A DNA stretch of 56,291 nucleotides from JBFLYC01 sp040756735. GTDB taxonomy: Bacteria > Bacillota > DSM-16504 > Desulfitibacterales > Desulfitibacteraceae. The translations under genes and the position numbers were made by a program. The first letter of the stretch is position 1; each line of letters begins with the position of its first letter. The notes beneath the pieces are model-generated. The model was not told where the DNA came from. It worked only from the letters and a program-made list of their open reading frames with translations, and made no database searches. Shown piece by piece: positions 7,895-16,215 of this stretch. The stretch covers positions 1 through 56,291 of the forward strand of contig JBFLYC010000022.1 of the NCBI GenBank assembly GCA_040756735.1. The letters are read 5' to 3'.

Positions 7895-8200
7895 TTATCT
7901 GCTGTTTCTTCTACGGGGTTGATAACAGTCTTGGCAGTATACCGGCTTATCACCAGAGGGTTGGAAGGGAACTGAAGTTCTCTTGCCGCAGCTAGAACAT
8001 ACAGCAGAAAACATTTCCCTTGCTGCTCCTCTATTTCTGCTGTTAGCAGCATTATACTGTGACTTCTTTGCTGAGCGACATTTAGGGCAGCGACCGGGAT
8101 TGTTGGTGAATCCTTTTTGAGCATAAAACTCCTGCTCGGAAGCAGAAAAAACGAAGTCTACACCGCAGTCCTTACATTTTAATACTTTGTCGGAAAACAT
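7895..8200 (-). CDS. Zinc-ribbon protein with three CxxC knuckle pairs
   Basis: A 101-aa basic protein with two zinc-ribbon units. The first (CKDCGVDFVFSASEQEFY... then CPKCR) is the probable zinc-ribbon domain often found alone in Clostridia; the second pairs CSSCGKRTSVPF with CQDC. Its C-terminus is rich in Arg. Start ATG 8200 has an AGGAGG site. It is likely a small nucleic-acid or protein-binding factor, but no function is known. It is flanked on both sides by similar CTTCCCAAA-containing inverted repeats (7830-7865 and about 8248-8280). Confidence 0.75.
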   Translation of the reverse strand: MFSDKVLKCKDCGVDFVFSASEQEFYAQKGFTNNPGRCPKCRSAKKSQYNAANSRNRGAAREMFSAVCSSCGKRTSVPFQPSGDKPVYCQDCYQPRRRNSR

Positions 8201-8502
8201 GATTAAACCTCCTCGAATATTTTGCCCGCCGGGGATCTAAAACATAAATCTTCCCAAAGCCTTGGGGGTCGAGAAGGTTTATATAATCTCAAACACTAAC
8301 GAGCAATAATAGTATAACCAAAAATCGGAAAAATCTCAAGAAAAAGTGTAGCATTTGTGCGGCATAAGATTTTAGAAGTTTCCTATAAAAGTTGCTTACG
8401 GGCAAAAAATGCTGTATCTTTAATTTAAGTTGGTGGATAATACTGACAAAAGGCTAACTTGGCCAGTTTGGATGACAGCGGTATTTAGGGGGAAACAAGA
8501 TT
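8201..8502. other. 302-base divergent intergenic region
   Basis: No gene seen. Contains an imperfect hairpin near 8248-8280 (CTTCCCAAAG opposite CTTGGGGGTCGAGAAGG), and a possible sigma-A promoter for the downstream phosphoesterase, TTGCTT (8392-8397), 17 bases, TATCTT (8415-8420). Confidence 0.3.
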
Positions 8503-9315
8503 TTGAGACTAATTTCAAGGCGTTCGTTTATTTTGGGCGGAAGCGCTCTCCTCTTATACTCTGTATATTACAGTACTACTGCCATTGCAGTTAAACAATA
8601 CAATGTTTGGGTTAAGAACTTACCTAACTCTTTTAATAAATTTACAATTCTTCATTTAAGTGATTTACACAGCAAACTTTATGGCGCCAAGCAAAAGGAA
8701 CTGTTGGCGCTTATAAATAGATACCACTATGATATGACCGCCATTACAGGTGATCTGGATAGTAAGAGTAATCCTAATGCTGAGCCTGGGATTCACCTTG
8801 TAGAAGGTTTGTTATCCAAGCCGGTATATTTTGTTCCTGGCAACCATGATTGGGCTACAGGATATTACTTTAAAGACACCATAAGGGCAATGGGAGTTAA
8901 AATACTTGAAAATGCTGAGCAGCAGTTTTTTAAAAATGGAGAAAGTATTTGGATTGTCGGAGTTGATGACCCATATTCAGGCAGGGCCGATTTAACCAGC
9001 GCTTTAGCCCATGTGAATAGTCAATCTCCAAGGATATTGCTTGCTCATGCTCCAGAAATATATAGCAAAGCTGTACAGGAACAAATTGATTTAGTATTGG
9101 TAGGTCATACCCACGGCGGCCAATTTCGTATTCCCTTTGTTGGAGCAGTAGTTGTGCCAGGTCAGGGTTTTTTCCCAAAACTGGACTATGGTTTGTATTA
9201 TTCAGACCAAACTACCATGGTAATTAATGCAGGATTAGGAGAAAGCGTCTTACCAATAAGGTTTAATTCGAGGCCAGAAATTGTGTTTGTAACTCTTATA
9301 TGTGCAGACAATTAA
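8503..9315 (+). CDS. YkuE-like calcineurin-type metallophosphoesterase, Tat-like signal
   Basis: This 270-aa protein starts at TTG 8503 behind a TAGGGGGAAAC site. Its N-terminus SRRSFILGGSALLLYSVYY resembles a twin-arginine signal or anchor (S-R-R-S-F), as in Bacillus YkuE, a Tat substrate bound to the cell wall. The metallophosphoesterase motifs are in order: LSDLH near residue 54, GDLD, GNHDWA and GHTHGGQF, which together bind two metals. The family includes lipid-A pyrophosphatase-like and UDP-sugar hydrolases; the substrate here is unknown. The DJ-1/PfpI gene follows after 13 bases and is probably co-transcribed. Confidence 0.85.
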   Translation: MRLISRRSFILGGSALLLYSVYYSTTAIAVKQYNVWVKNLPNSFNKFTILHLSDLHSKLYGAKQKELLALINRYHYDMTAITGDLDSKSNPNAEPGIHLVEGLLSKPVYFVPGNHDWATGYYFKDTIRAMGVKILENAEQQFFKNGESIWIVGVDDPYSGRADLTSALAHVNSQSPRILLAHAPEIYSKAVQEQIDLVLVGHTHGGQFRIPFVGAVVVPGQGFFPKLDYGLYYSDQTTMVINAGLGESVLPIRFNSRPEIVFVTLICADN

Positions 9316-9328
9316 GGAGATGCTTTAA

Positions 9329-9934
9329 GTGATAAATCATAAGGTGAAGAAATTGAAGATTTTATTATTTTTGGCAAAAGGTGTAGAGCTAATTGAGGCA
9401 AGCGCCTTTATTGATGTGTTTGGTTGGCATAGGCAGTATAACAAGGAGGATATAGAAGTAGTTACTTGTGGAGTTAAAAGAGAAATAATCAGCACATTTG
9501 GAATACCTTTAAAGGCAGATTTGCTAATTGATGAAGTAGCAGAGGAAGACTTTGCTGCCCTTGTCATCCCTGGTGGTTTTGGGGAGTATGGTTTTTATGA
9601 AGATGCATATGATGAAAGATTACTCGAACTTATACGTAGATTTAATGATGCGGAAAAAATGATAGCCTCAGTATGTGTTGGGTCATTCCCTCTTGGCAAA
9701 AGCGGTGTATTAAGGGGAAGAAGGGGTACGACTTATCATCTTATTAATGGGAGAAAACAAAAACAGCTTGCAGAACTAGGAGTTAACATAGTAGTGGACG
9801 AACCTGTCGTAATAGATGGAAACATTATTTCCTCCTGGTGTCCATCAACGGCCATTGAAGTTGCATTTAAGCTGTTGGAAATACTTTCCACCAAGGAAGA
9901 TGCTGCCAGAGTACGTGAGCTCATGGGGTACTAG
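9329..9934 (+). CDS. DJ-1/PfpI family protein
   Basis: A 201-aa single-domain protein of the class I glutamine-amidotransferase-like superfamily, GTG start with an AAGGAG site. The nucleophile elbow ASVCVGSFPLGKSGVL places the reactive cysteine at residue 116, and the oxyanion segment VIPGGFGEYGFYED gives the conserved GG and acidic residue. These proteins act as deglycase/glyoxalase, chaperone or cysteine peptidase, and one activity cannot be picked from sequence. It lies 13 bases after the YkuE-like gene and before a small membrane protein, suggesting a short operon. Confidence 0.85.
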   Translation: MINHKVKKLKILLFLAKGVELIEASAFIDVFGWHRQYNKEDIEVVTCGVKREIISTFGIPLKADLLIDEVAEEDFAALVIPGGFGEYGFYEDAYDERLLELIRRFNDAEKMIASVCVGSFPLGKSGVLRGRRGTTYHLINGRKQKQLAELGVNIVVDEPVVIDGNIISSWCPSTAIEVAFKLLEILSTKEDAARVRELMGY

Positions 9935-9994
9935 GAGAAACCGGCTTATAAAAATTTATCTCTATGTATGGTAATTAAAAGGGGGAGAGAATAT

Positions 9995-10156
9995 TTGAGT
10001 GAAAGAACACTTCAGTTGATTGGATGGCTGTTATTTCTTTTTTGTGCAGTTTTATTTCTAATTAACAGCGCTTCTTTTTTAGAATTAGTTGCTAGTGTTT
10101 CATTTTTATTAGGGTGTATTGTCTTTTTGATTGGTTATTTTATCAAATGGAAATAA
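9995..10156 (+). CDS. Small two-helix membrane protein
   Basis: A 53-aa protein starting at TTG 9995, 9 bases after GGGGGAGA; an ATG at 9968 in the same frame lacks a site. Nearly the whole chain is two hydrophobic helices separated by a short Ser/Glu turn and ending in KWK. No family recognised. It may be the last gene of the phosphoesterase/DJ-1 transcript. Confidence 0.5.
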   Translation: MSERTLQLIGWLLFLFCAVLFLINSASFLELVASVSFLLGCIVFLIGYFIKWK

Positions 10157-10206
10157 AGCTTTGTCCAAAAGTATTGTTTTTATATAATTATCTAAGGAGT
10201 GCCGTT

Positions 10207-10248
10207 ATGAAGCAAGTAACCGCAGCACTTTTCAGAGCTGACGCATGA
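10207..10248 (+). CDS. 13-codon leader ORF translationally coupled to the Nudix gene
   Basis: A TAAGGAG site precedes ATG 10207, which encodes MKQVTAALFRADA and stops at TGA 10246-10248. That stop overlaps the Nudix ATG in an ATGA arrangement. The Nudix start has no good site of its own, so its translation may depend on this ORF. The peptide resembles the usual start of MutT proteins, so it could alternatively be a relic of an older start region. Confidence 0.4.
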   Translation: MKQVTAALFRADA

Positions 10249-10688
10249 AAATAGTTAAAAATCTTGCGAGGTCTAAAATTGAGGTCTGTGCATGTATTTC
10301 CCGTCAAGCACTTTTGCTGAACAATAAAAAAATTCTAATAGCAAAACGCAGATCAGCAGATAAGCTGGCAAACAAATGGGAGTTCCCAGGTGGCAAAATT
10401 GAGGAAGGTGAGACTCCAGAGGAATGTTTGAGGCGGGAGATTATGGAGGAATTTGGAATAAATATCAGAGTGGGTGATTACTTTTGCAGCTCGCAATACC
10501 ATTATGAAGAAGGGGACATTGAGTTAATGGCTTATTGGTGTACATGTGAAGAGGACAAGTTGGCGCTTAATCCAACTGTACATGATGATTTCCGGTGGGT
10601 AAGTTTTGCAAAGTTGCAGACCTATGATTTTGCACCAGCAGACAAACCCTTAGTGGAAAAAATTCTAGTACTTGATGAATATTTATAA
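10245..10688 (+). CDS. Nudix hydrolase, MutT-like (8-oxo-dGTP diphosphatase type)
   Basis: A 147-aa Nudix domain with a complete Nudix box: GGKIEEGETPEECLRREI then MEEFGI, matching G-x5-E-x7-R-E-x2-E-E-x-G. The preceding KWEFPGGK and upstream ILIAKRR strand are those of MutT/CTP-pyrophosphohydrolase enzymes that clean oxidised nucleotides. The start ATG 10245 overlaps the stop of a 13-codon leader ORF that carries the real ribosome binding site. Thirty bases downstream, with its own GGAGG site, begins an aromatic amino acid decarboxylase gene. Confidence 0.88.
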   Translation: MKIVKNLARSKIEVCACISRQALLLNNKKILIAKRRSADKLANKWEFPGGKIEEGETPEECLRREIMEEFGINIRVGDYFCSSQYHYEEGDIELMAYWCTCEEDKLALNPTVHDDFRWVSFAKLQTYDFAPADKPLVEKILVLDEYL

Positions 10689-10718
10689 AGAAAATTTGGG
10701 TAAGGAGGAGTAATATCA

Positions 10719-12134
10719 ATGGATAAGGAGTCTTTCAAGAAATATGGGTATGAGTTTGTAGATTGGGTAGCAGAGTATTTTGATAATGTGACAAAATACC
10801 CGGTGAGATCTGAGGTGACTCCTGGGGATATCAAGAATGCCCTTTCTCTTGAACCACCTTTGGATGGTGAAGCTATGGACAAGATTTTTAAGGACTTTCA
10901 AGAGATCATTCTTCCAGGAATCACTCACTGGCAGCACCCATCCTGGTTTGCCTATTTTCCTGCTAACAATAGTCCCCCATCGGTACTTGCCGAATTATTA
11001 ACTGCAGGTTTAGGAGCCCAGTGTATGATCTGGCAGACATCCCCAGCTGCAGCTGAATTAGAGGAAGTGGTTATGGAGTGGTTAAGGAAGATGCTTGGAC
11101 TGCCGGAAGGTATGGTTGGGGTAATCCAAGATACCGCATCGACAGCGACATTATGCGCTCTTCTTACAGCAAGGGAGGCAGCTACTAACTTTGAAACTAA
11201 CATGAAAGGGGCTAGAGTGCCCCTGGTTGTATATGCGTCTGAGGAAACCCACTCTAGTTTAGAAAAAGGAGTTAAGATTGCTGGGTTCGGTAAGGAGTAT
11301 CTTCGTTATATCCCAACAGATGAAAACTTTGCAGTTATTCCATCAAAATTAGAGGAGGCCATAGAAAAGGACAAAAGAGAGGGTTTGCTGCCTGCTTGTG
11401 TGGTAGCCACTCTAGGAACTACTTCATCAACTGCAATAGATCCTTTGGAACCCATTGGGGAGATTTGTCGTCGTCACAACCTTTGGTTCCACGTAGACGC
11501 TGCTTTTGCAGGTACCGCTGCACTCCTGGAAGAGAAAAGGTTCATGCTCAAGGGAATTGACAAGGCGGATTCATTTGTTTTTAATCCGCACAAGTGGATG
11601 TTTACCAATTTTGACTGTTCTGCTTATTTTGTCAAGGACCCTGGGCTGCTTATAAGAACTTTCGAAATTCACCCTGAGTACTTGAAGACAGGAGTGGATG
11701 CCCAGGTAAAAAACTACAGGGACTGGGGCATCCAGCTGGGCAGGCGGTTTAGGGCGCTAAAACTCTGGTTTGTAATCCGTTCTTATGGGGTGAAGGGTCT
11801 TCAGGAAATGATACGCGAACACCTTAGACTGGCCCAGCTTTTTAAAGGTTGGGTGGAAGAAGACTCACGTTTTGAAATCATGGCTCCGGTGAATGTAAGT
11901 GTGGTTTGTTTCAGGTTAAATAATGGCGCTGCCACTGAAGACGAGCTGGAAAAATTGAATAAGGAGCTCCTTGAAAGAATAAATGCAACGGGGAAAATTT
12001 TTCTAACCCATACCTCACTTAAAGGGCGATATGTAATCCGCATGGCTGTTGGGCAGAGAACCACGGAAGAACAGCATGTGTATGATGCGTGGAAATTAAT
12101 TCAGGAAAAAGCAGGTGAGGTGCTGGGATATTAA
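10719..12134 (+). CDS. Aromatic L-amino acid decarboxylase (group II, PLP-dependent)
   Basis: A full-length 471-aa group II decarboxylase. Visible features are the HPSWFAYFPANNSPPSVLAE entrance, HVDAAFAG with the PLP-pyridine aspartate, and the Schiff-base lysine K292 in FNPHKWMFTNFD. The layout matches DOPA/tryptophan/tyrosine decarboxylases that convert aromatic amino acids to trace amines and CO2. Substrate choice cannot be read with confidence. TAAGGAGGAG precedes the ATG. Its stop overlaps the stop of the convergent arginine deiminase gene by 4 bases. Amine formation consumes a proton, and arginine deiminase releases ammonia, so both may help against acid. Confidence 0.9.
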   Translation: MDKESFKKYGYEFVDWVAEYFDNVTKYPVRSEVTPGDIKNALSLEPPLDGEAMDKIFKDFQEIILPGITHWQHPSWFAYFPANNSPPSVLAELLTAGLGAQCMIWQTSPAAAELEEVVMEWLRKMLGLPEGMVGVIQDTASTATLCALLTAREAATNFETNMKGARVPLVVYASEETHSSLEKGVKIAGFGKEYLRYIPTDENFAVIPSKLEEAIEKDKREGLLPACVVATLGTTSSTAIDPLEPIGEICRRHNLWFHVDAAFAGTAALLEEKRFMLKGIDKADSFVFNPHKWMFTNFDCSAYFVKDPGLLIRTFEIHPEYLKTGVDAQVKNYRDWGIQLGRRFRALKLWFVIRSYGVKGLQEMIREHLRLAQLFKGWVEEDSRFEIMAPVNVSVVCFRLNNGAATEDELEKLNKELLERINATGKIFLTHTSLKGRYVIRMAVGQRTTEEQHVYDAWKLIQEKAGEVLGY

Positions 12135-13351
12135 ATAGCTGATCTTGATAAGGGCATGGACATGCACCTGGGGCCGCCTCTGCCCCTTACAAGTTCGGAA
12201 CCTTCAATCTCCAATACAGTTATTCCATTATTCCTTAAAGTACGGTTGGTAGCCTCATTGCGATCATAACAAATGACTACGCCAGGTTTAACAGCCAGGG
12301 TGTTGGTGCTGTCACTCCACTGCTCCCTGGCTGCAGTTATTGGTTCGTTTCCCCCAGAGTATATAATGTTTATATTTTTGAGTTTTAATGCCTTTTTTAG
12401 AGCTTCTTCCAAACTGTAACCGTTATGAGCCGACACCCTGTTATCTTTACCCTTTTCCAACCAGTAGATATCAATGCTGTTTTTGATTTCAGGATACATC
12501 AAAAACTTGTCGTAATCTACCATGGTAAACACCGTGTCCAAATGCATATAAGCTCGCTTGGCGGGAATCTCAATTACAATAATCTGTTTAACTAGATTTT
12601 CTTCCACAAGAAATCTATGGGCAACCCATTCAATTGCTTCTTCTGTTGTACGCTCACTTAAACCAATGATTAGAGTTTCGGTATTAATAACAAGGATGTC
12701 TCCGCCCTCAATGGCTTTTGGTATTTCTTCGTAAAACCAAGTTGGTGTGTTGGTGAAAAGAGGATGATATTTTTGGATAAACTTAAGAAAAATTGTTTCT
12801 CTTTTTCTGGCAGGATTAAACATGCTGCTAATCAGCAGCTTGTTTCCTATCATTGCTCCATGGTCTCTAGTAAAATACATGCTTGGCATTGGATCAAGGT
12901 AGAAGGGGTAACTGCTGACTGTTAAATCACTAAGAGTTCGGTATTTTTTTAACTGCTGGACTTCTCTCTTGGGCAAGCCGGCCATGAGCTTATAGATGAG
13001 TTCATTCTCCGGCAGACTTAACAGGTATTCATGCACCTCAACCACAAGATTGGGATCTACAAGAATAGCATGCTGCAAATGCTCTTTAATTAATTGATTC
13101 TTAAGTTCATAATCCTGTATCACATGGTAAAGAAGGTCAGTTATGTAGTATATTTTTGTATTGTTTTCTACCAGGGTTTGTGCAAAACCGTCGTGTTCCT
13201 CTTGAGCTTTGCTTAGCCATGGTATTTCATCAAATAATAAGTCCTCAAGATATCGAGGTATTAAATTATCCAATTCAGCTCCAGGTCTATGCAGGATGAC
13301 CGTTTTGAGGTCTTCGATTTCAGACCATACTTCCATTTTTGAATTTTCCAT
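12131..13351 (-). CDS. arcA: Arginine deiminase
   Basis: ArcA hydrolyses arginine to citrulline and ammonia, the first step of the ADI pathway. The 406-aa protein has the family hallmarks: the opening VWSEIEDLKTVILHRPG, FTRDHGAMIG, EGGDILVIN, MHLDTVFTMVD (catalytic His), and the C-terminal nucleophile C396 in RGGPRCMSMPL. No carbamate kinase, ornithine transcarbamylase or antiporter gene lies beside it, so the rest of the pathway must be elsewhere or arginine is used as a nitrogen source. AGGAAT is the only weak site before its ATG. Stop overlaps that of the aromatic decarboxylase. Confidence 0.93.
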   Translation of the reverse strand: MENSKMEVWSEIEDLKTVILHRPGAELDNLIPRYLEDLLFDEIPWLSKAQEEHDGFAQTLVENNTKIYYITDLLYHVIQDYELKNQLIKEHLQHAILVDPNLVVEVHEYLLSLPENELIYKLMAGLPKREVQQLKKYRTLSDLTVSSYPFYLDPMPSMYFTRDHGAMIGNKLLISSMFNPARKRETIFLKFIQKYHPLFTNTPTWFYEEIPKAIEGGDILVINTETLIIGLSERTTEEAIEWVAHRFLVEENLVKQIIVIEIPAKRAYMHLDTVFTMVDYDKFLMYPEIKNSIDIYWLEKGKDNRVSAHNGYSLEEALKKALKLKNINIIYSGGNEPITAAREQWSDSTNTLAVKPGVVICYDRNEATNRTLRNNGITVLEIEGSELVRGRGGPRCMSMPLSRSAI

Positions 13352-13436
13352 ATGAGTATTCCTTTCTAATTGCTTTTTTCTGTCATGTTTATTTAATGCA
13401 GGAAAAAATAAGAAGGATTTAGTAATATTTTACATG

Positions 13437-13913
13437 CTATATTTCCTTTTGACCAGCTATGGTATTTTTTATTTCCAAATTTATATCGTAGATCTTTATT
13501 AAATCCATTCCTTCTGTAATATGGGGTTCTTGGAAAGAATGGTACAACGATAGAATGACTTCTTCCGGCACCCGGCGTTCTCTTTGAAAATTTCTTGTAA
13601 GAGCTAAATCCAATGGGCACTCTATCCAATGTAGAATGACTGTTGCCTGATATTTTTTCCCTAACTTGATATAATGTTTGCGGGTTTTCTTTGTAAGATT
13701 TGTTGCGTCTAGTACTACATTTTCTTTTTTCTTTAACATATAATTTAAAATACTATCAACTAAACTAAACACCAGAGCATCATGCTTGACAATAGATTCG
13801 TCCTGCCACAAGAATTTGCGGATCCGGTCAGTTGATACAACATAACCTGGGAGGAGACTTACCAGGGTTGATTTGCCACTGCCGGGTATTCCACAGAGAA
13901 TATTAAATTCCAT
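13437..13913 (-). CDS. P-loop kinase of the polynucleotide kinase/zeta-toxin-like type
   Basis: A 158-aa AAA_33-type P-loop protein. Walker A is GIPGSGKST at residues 8-16, Walker B-like hydrophobics VVLDATNL follow near residue 66, and an arginine-rich lid (TRNFQRERRVPEEV) lies near residue 110. This is the layout of T4 polynucleotide-kinase-like and tRNA-ligase-associated kinases that phosphorylate nucleic acids or small molecules. No antitoxin-like partner adjoins it, so a zeta-toxin role is unsupported. It stands alone on the minus strand, 85 bases upstream of arcA in that direction. Confidence 0.72.
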   Translation of the reverse strand: MEFNILCGIPGSGKSTLVSLLPGYVVSTDRIRKFLWQDESIVKHDALVFSLVDSILNYMLKKKENVVLDATNLTKKTRKHYIKLGKKYQATVILHWIECPLDLALTRNFQRERRVPEEVILSLYHSFQEPHITEGMDLIKIYDINLEIKNTIAGQKEI

Positions 13914-13996
13914 GAATAATCACGCCTTAAAATGTAAGTGTCTACTTAAGATTATTATGGTTAATTTTATGCCGGTTTACTAAAAATCAATATAAT

Positions 13997-14143
13997 TATA
14001 TGATTAACTCAGGATTGACTTTATAAAATTAGCACCTTATTAAATACATGTATTATGCTAAATGGAATGAAGAAGTCAGAATACAGAATCAAAAAAGGTA
14101 CGGAATTTATTCTAAATTTTGGCTTTTGAATTCTGCATTTTGA
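13997..14143. repeat. Dispersed palindromic repeat family 1, copy A
   Basis: About 147 bases, roughly 75-80% identical by eye to 23513-23660. Shared landmarks are TATATGATTAAC, ATTGACTTT, TTATTAAATACATGTAT, GAAGTCAGAATACAG and TGAATTCTG. The second half is an imperfect palindrome built on GAATACAG / CTGTATTC-like arms. No coding capacity. It sits just upstream of the HD-domain gene. Confidence 0.7.
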
Positions 14144-14158
14144 TCATGGAGGATTTAA

Positions 14159-14797
14159 ATGAACAAGCTCAAGGAGATAATGCTGGAAGCAAAAAATATT
14201 TTTTTAAAAGCCAGAAAGAGTCATGACTGGGAGCATACCCAAAGGGTTTATAACTTGTGTATGCATCTTGGCAGAACAAAAGGAACTGATTTGGAGGTCT
14301 TGCAGTTGGCTGCTTTCCTCCACGATATTGGCAGGGAAGCACAAGATAGAAGCAAAGGTACTATCTGTCATGCTAAAAAGGGAGCTGAAATGGCAAGGGA
14401 AATACTTAGAAAATACAACTTTCCTGAAAATAAAATATCGAAAGTTATACATTGTATTGAGGCGCACAGTTTTAGGGGTGGAATTGCTCCCAGGTCCAAA
14501 GAAGCAATGATCTTATATGATGCTGATAAACTTGATGCCATTGGAGCTATAGGAATAGGGAGAGCTTTTGTTTTTGCCGGGGAAATTGGAGCTAAGGTTC
14601 ATAACAAAGATGTGGATATTGTTAATACAAGGCCTTACTCTGAAGATGATACAGCCTACAGAGAGTTCATGGTAAAACTTCGAAAAATTAAAGACCGGAT
14701 GCTTACTCAAGAAGGAAAACATATTGCAGAAGAAAGGCATAAATTCATGGTTGATTTTTTTGACAGACTGAATAAAGAAGTTGATGGGCAGTTATAG
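14159..14797 (+). CDS. HD-domain phosphohydrolase (YedJ-like)
   Basis: A 212-aa single HD domain. The metal-binding signature is complete: HDWEHTQRV near residue 22, AAFLHDIGRE (the HD pair) near residue 58, HAKKGAEMA and the final Asp of YDADKLDAIGAIG. This order matches the YedJ/uncharacterised HD superfamily hydrolases acting on phosphate esters or nucleotides. TGGAGG precedes the ATG, and the dispersed repeat copy A lies immediately upstream, so its promoter may lie within or before the repeat. The substrate is unknown. Confidence 0.82.
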   Translation: MNKLKEIMLEAKNIFLKARKSHDWEHTQRVYNLCMHLGRTKGTDLEVLQLAAFLHDIGREAQDRSKGTICHAKKGAEMAREILRKYNFPENKISKVIHCIEAHSFRGGIAPRSKEAMILYDADKLDAIGAIGIGRAFVFAGEIGAKVHNKDVDIVNTRPYSEDDTAYREFMVKLRKIKDRMLTQEGKHIAEERHKFMVDFFDRLNKEVDGQL

Positions 14798-14929
14798 AAA
14801 ATGGAATTTATTAATATTTTATTAAGGAACAAAGGAATTTTTAAAGAATTTATCTAAATTATCATTTGGGATATCTTAGTATTGATTAATTGAACCATTA
14901 GATGAATTAATTTTGAGAGGAAGTGAAGC

Positions 14930-16192
14930 ATGATAAAACTGCCTTACGATAAAACTTATTTGGAGCTTCCTTTTTCAGATGGATTCAGCGTACTTGCTCC
15001 ACCCTCCAGCAGTTATCAATCCATGGGCAATCAATTAGAAATAGTGAAAGCGGCATTAACACATCCCATAGCTTCACCGTGTTTAGCTGACCTGGCTGCG
15101 GGTAAAAAGAATGTTGTAATCATCAGCAGCGATCATACTCGTCCGGTACCAAGCCACATTACTATACCTCTTATCATTGAAGAGATAAAAAGAAACAATC
15201 CCCAGGTCAAAATAACAGTACTTATTTCCACAGGCATGCACCGCCCTACTACCCCTGAGGAACTGCAGACTAAATTTGGGGAGAGTGTTTTGGAGGAAGT
15301 AACGGTTCTTAACCACCAGTCTGATAAAGATGAAGATATGGTTTTTCTAGGATTATTACCATCAGGCGGGGAATTGTGGTTAAATAGACTTGCTTTAGAA
15401 GCAGATTTGTTGATTGCAGAAGGTTTTATCGAACCACACTTCTTTGCCGGCTTTTCAGGGGGGCGTAAGAGCGTGCTTCCTGGAATAGCATCGCAAAGAA
15501 CTGTCCTGTATAATCATAATGCAAAATTCATTGACAGTCCTTATGCCCGGACCGGTATATTGGATAATAATCCTATAAATAAAGACATGGTTTGGGCAGC
15601 AGAGCGTGCAGGTTTGGGTTTTATACTTAATGTTATAATCAATTCTCAAAAAGAGATCATCTATTGTGTTGCCGGGCATCCCATAACGGCTCACCATGAA
15701 GGCTGCGAGTTTGTACGGAATCTTACATCTGTCAAAGCAAATCTGTCCGACATTGTCATTAGCACTAATGGCGGGTATCCCCTGGACCAAAATGTATATC
15801 AAGCAGTAAAAGCCATGACGGCAGCTGAGGCTGCTGCCAAACCTGGGGCAGTGATTATTATGGTTGCAGGGTGCAGGGAAGGATTAGGAGGAGATAATTT
15901 TTATCACCAGCTGGCTGATGTCTCCTCTCCTAAGGAAACAATGGAGATGATTTTGGCGACCCCAAATAAATTAACCGCTCCAGACCAATGGCAGTCGCAG
16001 ATTTTGGCGAGGGTTTTGATGAAGCACAAGGTGATAATGGTTACAAGGCCTGAGCTGGCTTCATATATACAAAACATGCACATGGATTATGCATCAACCA
16101 TAAATGAAGCGCTGATGAAGGCAGTAGAGCTAAAGGGTAAGGATACCCCCGTGACGGTAATTCCTGATGGCGTGGGAATAATTGTAGACTAA
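14930..16192 (+). CDS. larA: LarA-type nickel-pincer racemase/epimerase
   Basis: A 420-aa protein of the lactate racemase family. Counterparts of the four key residues of Lactiplantibacillus LarA are present: H104 (STGMHRP), H170 (EPHFFAGFSGG), K180 (GGRKSVLPG; the lysine that holds the pincer nucleotide cofactor) and H196 (YNHN). The SDHTRPVP motif is at residues 67-74. LarA homologues racemise lactate or other 2-hydroxyacids. The cofactor-making genes larB, larC and larE are not in this window. The frequent 2-hydroxyacid specificity differences within the family mean lactate is only a likely substrate. GAGAGGAAGTG precedes the ATG. Confidence 0.85.
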   Translation: MIKLPYDKTYLELPFSDGFSVLAPPSSSYQSMGNQLEIVKAALTHPIASPCLADLAAGKKNVVIISSDHTRPVPSHITIPLIIEEIKRNNPQVKITVLISTGMHRPTTPEELQTKFGESVLEEVTVLNHQSDKDEDMVFLGLLPSGGELWLNRLALEADLLIAEGFIEPHFFAGFSGGRKSVLPGIASQRTVLYNHNAKFIDSPYARTGILDNNPINKDMVWAAERAGLGFILNVIINSQKEIIYCVAGHPITAHHEGCEFVRNLTSVKANLSDIVISTNGGYPLDQNVYQAVKAMTAAEAAAKPGAVIIMVAGCREGLGGDNFYHQLADVSSPKETMEMILATPNKLTAPDQWQSQILARVLMKHKVIMVTRPELASYIQNMHMDYASTINEALMKAVELKGKDTPVTVIPDGVGIIVD

Positions 16193-16215
16193 GCATTTAA
16201 AGGAAGTGATATGCA

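Noticed and set aside
7765..8124. A 119-codon minus-strand frame.
   Set aside because: It overlaps the zinc-ribbon gene in another frame; the zinc-ribbon frame has the CxxC motifs and a proper ribosome binding site.
13437..13913. Zeta-type toxin of a toxin-antitoxin system.
   Set aside because: No small antitoxin-like gene adjoins and the kinase is close to general AAA_33 nucleic-acid kinases.
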